Source: an uncultured Pseudoflavonifractor sp. (lineage in GTDB: Bacteria > Bacillota > Clostridia > Oscillospirales > Oscillospiraceae). Taken from it: a DNA stretch of 19,915 nt. Positions 14,235 to 19,915 of the stretch are shown here, in pieces (the first letter of the stretch is position 1; the number at the start of each line of letters is the position of its first letter). The stretch spans positions 1 through 19,915 of the forward strand of contig CANDEE010000034.1 in NCBI GenBank assembly GCA_947383685.1, read 5' to 3'. The translations under genes were made by a program, and so were the position numbers. The notes under the pieces are model-generated. The model had not been told where the DNA came from. It saw only the letters and a program-made list of their open reading frames with translations, and did no database searches.

Positions 14235-14517
14235 ATGGTTTACCGGCTATAATCGGCACATTAAATTGTTAGAAGGATATATATGCCAAGGTGGAATAAA
14301 TCCGTCGAGGACTTTGATAGAAAGATTTGGGTTGCCGATGCTAATCGATGACATCAGAAAGCCATAGACAAACCCAATATTGAGCGAGATGCTCTGCTCG
14401 CTCAATAGAGAAACTTTGCGATGAGTGAACTTTATGGCTTCATGCAAGAGTCCAGGCTGACCGCCGGGAGATCGCGGCGGCAATGAGCCAATCACAACCA
14501 GAAGACGGCTAATGGAT
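14235..14517 (+). pseudogene. short broken reading frames, possible phage-gene remnant
   Basis: No intact gene. A 22-codon frame starts at 14283 behind AGAAGGA (MPRWNKSVEDFDRKIWVADA...). Another frame near 14421 reads 'MSELYGFMQES', and after a frame change near 14452 continues as 'QADRREIAAAMSQSQPEDG' to a stop at 14510-14512. The second half has the look of a helical C-terminus of a small phage protein, but I cannot name the family. It ends directly at a strong terminator. Confidence 0.3.
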
Positions 14518-14547
14518 ACCCCGCCCGCTTGGGCGGGGTGTTTTTTT
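14518..14547 (+). terminator. strong intrinsic terminator
   Basis: A perfect 9-bp GC hairpin (ACCCCGCCC and GGGCGGGGT, loop GCTT) followed by G and seven Ts on the plus strand. It closes whatever was once transcribed from the left, matching the idea that 14235-14517 is the end of a decayed operon. Confidence 0.85.
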
Positions 14548-14764
14548 GCACGCAAGCACACAATGCGTCATAGCCTTAGGCGTCTCATGCTCTGTGTAAC
14601 ACAGAGGGATGCATACTTCTGCTTTTCTTTCATGTGTTTACCTACCTTTCTTCAAGTCGATTTCACGCAGGGAAATTGTGACGCTGTCAAGGTCATGCCC
14701 TCCCCAGCATCATATAATTTATTTTTATATTTTTAATACCAAACACAAATTATGCAAAGAAAAG
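14548..14764. other. non-coding AT-rich stretch
   Basis: No gene seen. It contains a 7-bp hairpin CTCTGTG/CACAGAG (14590-14606), and near 14738-14760 an AT-rich piece (AATACC, then CAAATTAT) that resembles the promoter segment at 15763-15790. Confidence 0.3.
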
Positions 14765-14788
14765 AAAAGCCACTCTATGTGGCATTTT
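14764..14788 (-). terminator. terminator of the recombinase-like gene
   Basis: Stem GCCAC/GTGGC (14769-14773 with 14779-14783), extended by A/T pairs, with a TTTTCTTTTC run on the minus strand after it. The stop codon of the gene is in the loop. Confidence 0.6.
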
Positions 14789-15701
14789 CTTTCAACAAAC
14801 AATAGGCGGTAAATGTACGCCTCCACCCTTGCATCTGGTAAGAATCATAAGCTCGCTTTTGAAAACGAAGTGCCTTAACAAAATTCTCATCAGTAAATTC
14901 ATCCCAAGGCACATAAATCCGATAAAGCATCCCGGCCTGTTTGGCCAACTGCAGAGATACTATGCGATTACTCCCCGTAATTTTGCGATATTTTTTCGCC
15001 ATGCCGCTCACTGCCATGGTAATTTGATAGGGAACAGATGCTCCGCCTCCCGCTTTCGCCCGCTCGGTGGGTCGAACCAACCACTGCCCTGGCGCTTTGT
15101 ACATCCAAGATTCCCCACGGCCACGCATTGTCTGCTCCGCATCTGTGGTCCGGTAACGCTCCAAAACTCGCAAAAGAGCAGAGGGGACAGGCGCGCCGCA
15201 AAGCTTTCCATTTTCCACATCCAAATCTGTTTCTTTTAACGTTGTCATATCCGGCACTTCATAACCAAGCCATGCCAAACACAAACAAGGGGCCGCCAAA
15301 TTGATGGTGGCTTCACCAAGAGTCTGTGTAATAATTAATTCCAGTTCCTCTGGATTTGTTGGAACATCCTTGATTTTTATCATTTCCTCACTGTTTTCAA
15401 TTTCAGCACGTTGTAAACTTTCACTGCAGTAAGGGGTAAACATTTTTCTCCACGCAATATAATCATTTAAATAAGAAGACATTTTCTTTTGGTACTCTGG
15501 ATACACCTGCGAGAGCCTGGTAAGGCCTTCTATTGCCTCCGCAGCAGTAGCAAGGCAAATATCTTTCTGTGCTATATCTTCTATCATAAGAAAGCTATCC
15601 AACAGAATCGCAATATCTTCTTTTTCAACACCGCAGGAAATGAGCATTTGCAGATAGCGCGCTTTCCATGCCGCATCGCCAAATTGAAAATTGATTCTCA
15701 T
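14775..15701 (-). CDS. tyrosine-recombinase-like protein without recognisable catalytic residues
   Basis: A 308-residue protein. The middle, 'LAAPCLCLAWLGYEVPDMTT' followed by LKETDLDVENGKL, copies the layout of a tyrosine-recombinase box I (G-hR-xxE-LL-L-xxxDhD) but has no Arg at the catalytic place. The later 'TGSNRIVSLQLAKQAGMLYRIYV' sits where box II (H-x-x-R-H) belongs, again without His/Arg. N-terminal helices resemble a core-binding domain. It is likely a DNA-binding derivative or a domesticated relic, not an active integrase. AGAGGTGTTTCCC before the ATG and a near-perfect promoter at 15746-15774 suggest expression. It lies 69 nt after the 81-residue gene. Confidence 0.55.
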   Translation of the reverse strand: MRINFQFGDAAWKARYLQMLISCGVEKEDIAILLDSFLMIEDIAQKDICLATAAEAIEGLTRLSQVYPEYQKKMSSYLNDYIAWRKMFTPYCSESLQRAEIENSEEMIKIKDVPTNPEELELIITQTLGEATINLAAPCLCLAWLGYEVPDMTTLKETDLDVENGKLCGAPVPSALLRVLERYRTTDAEQTMRGRGESWMYKAPGQWLVRPTERAKAGGGASVPYQITMAVSGMAKKYRKITGSNRIVSLQLAKQAGMLYRIYVPWDEFTDENFVKALRFQKRAYDSYQMQGWRRTFTAYCLLKENAT

Positions 15702-15745
15702 TGGGAAACACCTCTTTCATTTTAATCCTCTATCGGTGCTTTCCA

Positions 15746-15774
15746 ATAGTATCATATATTTTTAATATTGTCAA
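15746..15774 (-). promoter_or_regulatory. sigma-A promoter of the recombinase-like gene
   Basis: On the minus strand: TTGACA (15769-15774), 17 nt, TACTAT (15746-15751). The -35 overlaps the stop codon of the upstream small gene. The surrounding GTATTGACAATATTA is found identically at 16535-16549 on the other strand. Confidence 0.7.
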
Positions 15775-16016
15775 TACCATTTGCAAATATCAACAAAAAT
15801 TTTTTCATCCTCGTCAAGGGTCATATCGCAATACCACGTTAAGTGTCCTTTGCTGCGCTCATCGTAAAAATTTAACTGATACCCATGTTCGTTGTCATAT
15901 GTAACTTGCATGTGGGGCTTGTCCGAAAACAACTTCAATCGAAACACCTTCAGCAGCGGCTCACACCGGTTGATCTGACCCGCTAATTTGAACGTTCCAA
16001 TGCCTTCGATTGTCAT
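15771..16016 (-). CDS. 81-residue orphan protein
   Basis: A small soluble protein with alternating beta-type segments ('MTIEGIGTFKLAGQI', 'FRLKLFSDKPHMQVTYD', 'GYQLNFYDE') and an acidic stretch 'DEDEKIFVD' near the end. I do not recognise a family. It is likely real: GGAGGGAAAGGC precedes the ATG, and a consensus promoter lies at 16149-16177 with a leader of about 125 nt. It is followed by the recombinase-like gene on the same strand, whose promoter overlaps its stop, so the two may act together. Its abrupt end at the promoter could also mean truncation. Confidence 0.55.
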   Translation of the reverse strand: MTIEGIGTFKLAGQINRCEPLLKVFRLKLFSDKPHMQVTYDNEHGYQLNFYDERSKGHLTWYCDMTLDEDEKIFVDICKWY

Positions 16017-16148
16017 GCCTTTCCCTCCAAAATTATACTTGTAATTTCGACTACATCTACTACCCTATGGTATCCTCTCAAACCTTACTTTTCACAGCTG
16101 CAATCCCCGCCTTGTCCAAGATATTGTCTATCGAACTTTTGTTCTATT

Positions 16149-16177
16149 AATATACCACCTGTGCATCCATCTGTCAA
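16149..16177 (-). promoter_or_regulatory. sigma-A promoter of the 81-residue gene
   Basis: On the minus strand: TTGACA (16172-16177), 17-nt spacer, TATATT (16149-16154). It starts a leader near 16142 that runs to the ATG at 16016. Confidence 0.7.
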
Positions 16178-16180
16178 GCC

Positions 16181-16285
16181 CTAACCATCCGGAAATATTT
16201 CCTCCATTTGTTTTCCTATTGCCCTGCATGTTGCGCAGGCAACAGGCCCCGCTTGGTATCTGGCCCTCGCCAGGTTGTTCTTCAT
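16181..16285 (-). CDS. possible 34-residue peptide with a CxxC pair
   Basis: A short frame, MKNNLARARYQAGPVACATC and on to FPDG, is preceded by AGGAG at good spacing. The ribosome site is in the arm of a hairpin (TCAGGA/TCCTGA). An extended -10 promoter lies further upstream at 16461-16489. It may be a real small peptide, or the segment may instead be a structured RNA. No family recognised. Confidence 0.3.
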   Translation of the reverse strand: MKNNLARARYQAGPVACATCRAIGKQMEEIFPDG

Positions 16286-16460
16286 CAGGACCACTCCTGA
16301 AGTAGTACTCTCATAACAGTGTGGCCGTGTCCTATGGGACACGCCTAGCGACTGTATTCGGCACAATGTTCTAGGTATATATCTTCATATGAACTATTTC
16401 GACTCGACTTCCCCCTTCCTATCCTAGGCAAATGAACACTTGATTTCCTTGTTTGTACCC
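16286..16460 (-). other. unassigned structured stretch
   Basis: No gene longer than about 60 codons. On the minus strand it holds a 7-bp hairpin (CGTGTCC/GGACACG, about 16326-16343) and the ribosome-site hairpin described for the 34-residue frame. It could be a leader or small RNA running from the promoter at 16461-16489. Confidence 0.3.
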
Positions 16461-16489
16461 AGTATAGCACAGCGTCAGTCCTTCTTAAA
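16461..16489 (-). promoter_or_regulatory. possible extended -10 promoter
   Basis: On the minus strand, TGC-TATACT (16461-16469) forms an extended -10, with a weak -35 TTTAAG (16484-16489) at 17 nt. The -35 lies in a hairpin AGTCCTT/AAGGACT (16477-16494). Confidence 0.4.
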
Positions 16490-16537
16490 GGACTAATTGC
16501 AGTTTTAGGTACGCCCATCTTTTTTATGTTTTTTGTA

Positions 16538-16566
16538 TTGACAATATTATTTACAAATGATATGAT
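16538..16566 (+). promoter_or_regulatory. sigma-A promoter facing the tail gene
   Basis: TTGACA (16538-16543), 17-nt spacer, TATGAT (16561-16566). It would start near 16573 and transcribe a long AT-rich leader into the ribosome site at 16721-16726. Confidence 0.7.
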
Positions 16567-16734
16567 GTAAGCACCTCTTGTAGATGCAAGAAATATTTAT
16601 TGTTCTATTTAATTGCTTTTGGTATTTAAAATTTCATTTGTATATTGTTTGACTTCAAAGAAAACGTCATATCTCATTTTCAATTTTACCCAAAACCATT
16701 ACTTTAGTGTGCAAAGGTAAGGAGGATTTTTAAG

Positions 16735-16923
16735 CTGAAAACAAATGCAAAAGTATGCAACGCTATCATGGGCAGCAGGAAAAGCTCCGCAGCAATTACA
16801 ATGATGAAGGAAGATTTGGCAGACGGTATTTCTGCACTAGGCCCTATTGGGATACCCTGCCGGCCTACGACAGCTCAATCCCCGTCCCATACTACAAGGA
16901 GACGGTTGGGCTTCGCATTGTAG
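16735..16923 (+). pseudogene. 5' fragment of an unrelated gene in front of the tail gene
   Basis: GGAGGA at 16721-16726 is correctly spaced only for a frame beginning at CTG 16735, reading LKTNAKVCNAIMGSRKSS and onward 'MMKEDLADGISALGPIG', stopping at 16921-16923. Around 16840 the content changes to sequence that makes sense only in the tail-protein frame. This looks like the 5' end of a foreign gene joined out of frame to the tail gene. The encoded start is not recognised. Confidence 0.35.
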
Positions 16924-18827
16924 ACCTGAAGGGGATCGGGCTGTTTATTCTGAACAATCCCCAGGTCACCTCAAAGGGCCTCTGGGAAACCAAGACCTGC
17001 ACAGGCTATTCCCTGGAGCGGGAGTTTGTCAACAAGAGCGTCTACTTTGAGAAGAACGTCTATAACCTCTGGAACCCCATCGCCCCGCAGGACACGGTGC
17101 TGGGCATTCTCATGGAGCGGTTCCCCACCTGGTCTGTGGGCACGGTGGACGATGACCTTGTGGGCAAGTACCGCTCCCTGGACGAGACGAACGACAACGG
17201 CTACAACGTGATGAAGTCCACCCTCCAGGACGCCTATGGGTGCATCTTTGACTTTGATACCTACAAGCGCAGGGTCAATGTGCGCTCGGTGAACCGGGAC
17301 CCGGCCACCCTGCCCATCTCCATGTCCCTGCACAATCTCATCAAGGAGCTGGAGGTCAACGAGGACGACGACAACATTGCCACCTGCCTGACAGTGCGGG
17401 GAGCCGACGGGGTAGACGTCTCCGATGTGAACCCCATGGGCGGCAGCAAGATTTACGATTTCGACTACATCATGACCGGGGTCAACTTCACCCCGGAGGA
17501 GATTCGGAAGTACCGGAGCTGGAAGGACCACTTCACCGCCATGCAGGAGCCGTTCTACAATCTGACGGTGGAGCAGGCCTTGAAGGAATCCCAGGCGGCG
17601 GCGGAGAGCGCAAGGCTCACCGACATCCAGGGGGAGCTGAAGGCTCTGGAGGGCGTACAGGCCACCTGGATAGAGCTGCTGGCAAGCCACAACTACTCCG
17701 GCAAGACGCTGGAGGACGGCACCCCCGCCGACGAGGCCGGGGTCCAGCGGGAGCTTTCCAGGGTCAATGAGAAGATCAAGGCCAAGAAGCAAGAGATCGC
17801 CGCCCAACAGGCGGTGGTGGACGACGCCAAGGCCAAGGCGGACAAACTGCAAGCCGAGCGGCAGGCCATCGTGGATTCCTGCCAGCTCTCCGCCTTCTTC
17901 ACCGGGGCCGAGCTGTTGAAGCTGGACCCCTACATCAAGGAGAATGAGATCGAGGAAAGCTCCTTTGCCGCTGCCAACGTGAAAAACTACAACGTAAAAG
18001 ATTTGAGCTCTGTGGTGACCAACGCCACGGTGACCGTGGAGGGCAAGCAAACCGGGGACGGCAAGGCGGCTATCACCGCCACCGGGCGGACGGGCAGCGT
18101 CATCTACTCCTCTGCCGGAGGGCGGCTGAGCTTTGCTTCCAAAGACGAGGCCCTGACGGCGGAGCTGATCCGAATGTCCGTGGAGGTCCAGAAGGACAAC
18201 AGCTTTACCCTGAGCGCCTATCTCAGCTCCGGCGGCGTGACCCGTGGCGGAGAGGCCGAGACCTTCCCCAGTGGGACGCTGGTGCTGACGGGGGCTTCCT
18301 CCTCTGTGAAGGACAACGGGACAAAGCTGGTGCTGAATATCAGTGAGGCCCGGTTCTACTTCACCCAGAACGTGACCGAGTGGGAACGCCGCAGCGTGGC
18401 CTGGGACCTGCTCCAGTACGGGCAGGAGGTCTTGAAAAAGGTCTCCCAGCCCTCCTACCATTTCAATATCAAGAGTGTCAACTTCCTGGTGGCGGAGGAG
18501 TTTGAACCGTTTAAGAATGCCCTGTCTCTTGGGGAGCGGGTCTATCTCCGGCTCAACGGGGACCAGCTTCTCCGCCCGGTGGTCATTGGGGTGACCCATG
18601 ACTTCGACAGGCCGGAGAATTTTGAGCTGGAGTTTTCCAGCAAGTATTCCACCTCCGACCAGAGCTTCCAGCTCGTGGACCTGCTGGAGCAGAGCGTCAG
18701 CATGGGAAAGAAGCTGGACGTGAGCCGGGAGGTCTATGATATGGACATGGATGAGATTAGCGCATGGATCGACACACTGTGTGATATGAGTCGTGTAGTG
18801 AATGCACCAACCGGAAAGGCGGGGTGA
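16755..18827 (+). CDS. phage tail protein (prophage endopeptidase-tail type), 5' end probably replaced
   Basis: A 690-residue frame. From about residue 45 it reads as a siphophage tail protein: 'DLKGIGLFILNNPQVTSKGL' and 'CTGYSLEREFVNKSVYFEKN', then 'MKSTLQDAYGCIFDFDTYKRR' (abridged), a coiled coil at about residues 275-370 rich in Ala/Glu/Lys, a beta-rich stretch at about 395-540, and a C-terminal 'SLGERVYLRLNG' domain. Such proteins sit at the tail tip and help breach the cell wall. The ATG at 16755 has no ribosome site, the stop at 16731 is just upstream, and the first residues (MQRYHGQQEKLRSN) look like out-of-frame sequence. The native N-terminal domain is thus probably missing. It is followed after 4 nt by the XhlA-like gene. 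Confidence 0.75.
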   Translation: MQRYHGQQEKLRSNYNDEGRFGRRYFCTRPYWDTLPAYDSSIPVPYYKETVGLRIVDLKGIGLFILNNPQVTSKGLWETKTCTGYSLEREFVNKSVYFEKNVYNLWNPIAPQDTVLGILMERFPTWSVGTVDDDLVGKYRSLDETNDNGYNVMKSTLQDAYGCIFDFDTYKRRVNVRSVNRDPATLPISMSLHNLIKELEVNEDDDNIATCLTVRGADGVDVSDVNPMGGSKIYDFDYIMTGVNFTPEEIRKYRSWKDHFTAMQEPFYNLTVEQALKESQAAAESARLTDIQGELKALEGVQATWIELLASHNYSGKTLEDGTPADEAGVQRELSRVNEKIKAKKQEIAAQQAVVDDAKAKADKLQAERQAIVDSCQLSAFFTGAELLKLDPYIKENEIEESSFAAANVKNYNVKDLSSVVTNATVTVEGKQTGDGKAAITATGRTGSVIYSSAGGRLSFASKDEALTAELIRMSVEVQKDNSFTLSAYLSSGGVTRGGEAETFPSGTLVLTGASSSVKDNGTKLVLNISEARFYFTQNVTEWERRSVAWDLLQYGQEVLKKVSQPSYHFNIKSVNFLVAEEFEPFKNALSLGERVYLRLNGDQLLRPVVIGVTHDFDRPENFELEFSSKYSTSDQSFQLVDLLEQSVSMGKKLDVSREVYDMDMDEISAWIDTLCDMSRVVNAPTGKAG

Positions 18828-18831
18828 TTTT

Positions 18832-19143
18832 ATGGATACCCCTATCACCCGCGCCGAGCATGAGGAGTTTCGCCGCCGGATGGAGTCTGAACATGAGCGG
18901 CAGAACCACAGAATCGGATTGCTCGAAGCCAGTGTAAAGGAGATGAGCGCAATCGCCGTTTCTGTTGAAAAACTGGCGCAAAACATGGAAGGAATGCTAA
19001 GGGAGCAAGAGAAGCAGGGTAAGCGTCTCGAAACGCTGGAAGGACACGACGGCGCTATGTGGCGGAAAGTTGTCGGATATGCCGCAACCGTTGTCGTAGG
19101 CATTATTATAGGCTTCCTATTCAAGCAGGTTGGGATCGCATAA
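18832..19143 (+). CDS. XhlA/haemolysin-type phage membrane protein
   Basis: A 103-residue protein. A long hydrophilic coiled coil ('EFRRRMESEHERQNHRIGLL', 'LREQEKQGKRLETLEGHDG') is followed by one C-terminal membrane segment ('VVGYAATVVVGIIIGFLF'). This is the layout of XhlA-family proteins encoded beside holins in Firmicute prophages, where they aid host lysis. GGGGTGATTT precedes the ATG. The expected holin and endolysin do not follow; a terminator does. It is co-oriented with, and 4 nt from, the tail gene. Confidence 0.75.
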   Translation: MDTPITRAEHEEFRRRMESEHERQNHRIGLLEASVKEMSAIAVSVEKLAQNMEGMLREQEKQGKRLETLEGHDGAMWRKVVGYAATVVVGIIIGFLFKQVGIA

Positions 19144-19155
19144 CCGAAAAAGATT

Positions 19156-19197
19156 AGGGGACAAGTCGGCATTTGAACCGGCCTGTCCCTTATTTTT
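19156..19197 (+). terminator. terminator after the XhlA-like gene
   Basis: A 14-position stem (19156-19169 with 19178-19191; one mismatch, two wobbles) followed by TATTTTTTAC on the plus strand. It closes the tail/XhlA transcript 13 nt after the stop. Confidence 0.7.
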
Positions 19198-19230
19198 TAC
19201 GCTTTTGAACCCGATAAAATGCGTATTTGG

Positions 19231-19371
19231 TTAAGTATATTGCAGGGCCTTGACTTCTTTCCCGGATAGCTTGTGACAATCAACAAAATCCTCCGCCGCC
19301 GCATCCTTGTTGATGAAGTGTTGCGTTCCATTGACCACTACAGCAACGTAATAAAAGCCGCTACTATTTAT
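19231..19371 (-). pseudogene. 46-codon frame with ATA in place of a start codon
   Basis: On the minus strand AGAGGAGA (19381-19388) is followed at 9 nt by ATA and then an open frame, NSSGFYYVAVVVNGTQHF then 'INKDAAAEDFVDCHKLSGKE', to TAA at 19231-19233. The composition is that of a real small protein. A single change of ATG to ATA would explain the missing start, so it is either inactivated or uses a rare start. It is in frame with, and downstream of, the integrase stub. No family recognised. Confidence 0.4.
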
Positions 19372-19392
19372 CTGCGCCGTTCTCCTCTCGGT

Positions 19393-19533
19393 CTAAAAGT
19401 TTAACAACGTCTCCTTTTTGTTCTTGGATGACGTGGATATACTTTTTGCGCCAGCGGCTGAAATATATTGAGTACACAAATATCCATCCTTACGCTGATA
19501 GATAAATCCTTCTCCATAGATACTTCTTGCCAT
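19393..19533 (-). pseudogene. N-terminal stub of a phage-type integrase (AP2-like arm-binding domain)
   Basis: A 46-residue frame starting MARSIYGEGFIYQRKDGYLC, followed by a Ser/Lys-rich stretch ending SSKNKKETLLNF. The G-E-G-x-I-Y-x-R-K-D-G-x pattern and the trailing K-x-K-K-E are the AP2-like N-terminal domain of tyrosine integrases. It stops at TAG where a full integrase would run on for about 300 residues, so this is a relic. GAGAGGG lies before the ATG, and a promoter at 19578-19606. It sits 130 nt from tRNA-Cys, a common integration target. Confidence 0.65.
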
Positions 19534-19577
19534 ATGAAAACCCTCTCAACAATATGTACAGGTCTGTCCACGGCAGA

Positions 19578-19606
19578 TTTATATCATAGCGATGCAGCAT
19601 TTTCAA
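19578..19606 (-). promoter_or_regulatory. sigma-A promoter of the integrase stub
   Basis: On the minus strand: TTGAAA (19601-19606), 17-nt spacer, TATAAA (19578-19583). The predicted start is near 19571, 38 nt before the ATG at 19533. Confidence 0.6.
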
Positions 19607-19631
19607 CCCCGCAAACCATTGTAGGTATAAC

Positions 19632-19661
19632 AGAAGAGCCATCCATAAGGATGGCTCTTCT
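19632..19661 (-). terminator. terminator downstream of tRNA-Cys
   Basis: A perfect 13-bp hairpin (AGAAGAGCCATCC and GGATGGCTCTTCT, loop ATAA) immediately 3' of the tRNA on the minus strand. The following T-run is weak (CTGTTAT). Confidence 0.6.
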
Positions 19662-19662
19662 T

Positions 19663-19736
<74 letters not shown>

Positions 19737-19866
19737 ACGTCAGAAGAAACCTGCTCCATTGCGCTTCCGCCTTTGGCAAAAGCTCCATATCCGCAGATTC
19801 CTTCTTCCTTTCCCTAAAAAGCTGAGGTTCGCTTTTTGGGGACCCCATTTAAGGGCTGATCTTTTC

Positions 19867-19915
19867 TGGAGCGGGCAACGAGGCTCGAACTCGCTACCTC
19901 CACCTTGGCAAGGTG
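19867..19915 (-). tRNA. tRNA-Gly (anticodon GCC), partial at the window edge
   Basis: Only the 3' part is inside the window: anticodon arm with loop TTGCCAA (anticodon GCC), T-arm with GAGTTCGAGCC, acceptor 3' strand GTTGCCCGC-type end and encoded CCA at 19867-19869. The 5' half lies beyond 19915. It is probably in one transcript with tRNA-Cys. Confidence 0.85.

Noticed and set aside
14247..14561. A 104-codon minus-strand frame
   Set aside because: It contains a GC terminator and low-complexity text, has no ribosome site, and shows no family signature.
16017..16754. Possible insertion sequence or group II intron in the gene-poor gap
   Set aside because: No transposase or reverse-transcriptase frame, no terminal inverted repeats and no target duplication were found.
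16971..19172. A 733-codon open frame on the minus strand opposite the tail and XhlA genes
   Set aside because: It is the antisense shadow of GC-rich coding sequence. It spans the tail gene's stop and the XhlA start, has Pro/His/Gly/Val-rich composition, and no ribosome site; the plus-strand frames show clear tail and XhlA features.

Overview
The window looks like chromosome from a low-to-moderate-GC Gram-positive anaerobe of class Clostridia, most likely an Oscillospiraceae-type gut bacterium. This is inferred from strong AGGAGG-type ribosome sites, consensus sigma-A promoters, a DUF1540 Cys-rich protein, DUF4330, a CsaB-type wall-polymer pyruvyltransferase and XhlA/tail phage genes of clostridial type. 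By eye, the backbone genes are GC-rich with C/G-ending codons, while about 13.4-16.8 kb and 19.2-19.6 kb are AT-richer. No rRNA, CRISPR array or intact insertion sequence was seen.

Backbone, 1-13.4 kb. A tRNA-Gly(UCC) with its own promoter and a protecting terminator is followed by a CmpB-type membrane protein, a convergent DUF1858-like small protein, a DUF1540 protein with a structured leader, a GIY-YIG protein and the 2'-5' RNA ligase-like phosphodiesterase ThpR. On the minus strand lie a PAP2 phosphatase with a TraX-family membrane protein, then a DUF4330 protein. The DUF4330 gene diverges from a large fusion protein (GT4 glycosyltransferase plus CsaB pyruvyltransferase), which is followed by a second glycosyltransferase. 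Together these suggest assembly and pyruvylation of a secondary cell-wall polymer, the ligand for SLH-domain surface proteins. Downstream come a PiT phosphate transporter whose ribosome site lies in a perfect palindrome, a HAD phosphatase, a LysR regulator, a probably truncated leucine-rich-repeat protein, an Na+/alanine symporter and a DUF1622 membrane protein.

Accessory region, 13.4-19.6 kb. This looks like the decayed remains of one or more integrated elements. It holds an HU-like protein, broken short frames before a strong terminator, a tyrosine-recombinase-like protein without recognisable catalytic residues, an 81-residue orphan, an unexplained structured stretch, a phage tail protein whose 5' end looks replaced, an XhlA-like protein and an integrase N-terminal stub. 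It ends against tRNA-Cys(GCA) and a partial tRNA-Gly(GCC), a typical integration neighbourhood. Several near-perfect TTGACA-N17-TATAAT promoters lie here, and some share an extended motif. One of them, with a leader and an intrinsic terminator, outlines a candidate small RNA of about 105 nt upstream of DUF1622.

No complete new defence or metabolic system is evident. The best leads are the candidate small RNA, the shared-motif promoters with the catalytically degenerate recombinase-like gene, the GT4-CsaB fusion with its symmetric divergent promoter, and the palindrome-embedded ribosome site of the phosphate transporter.
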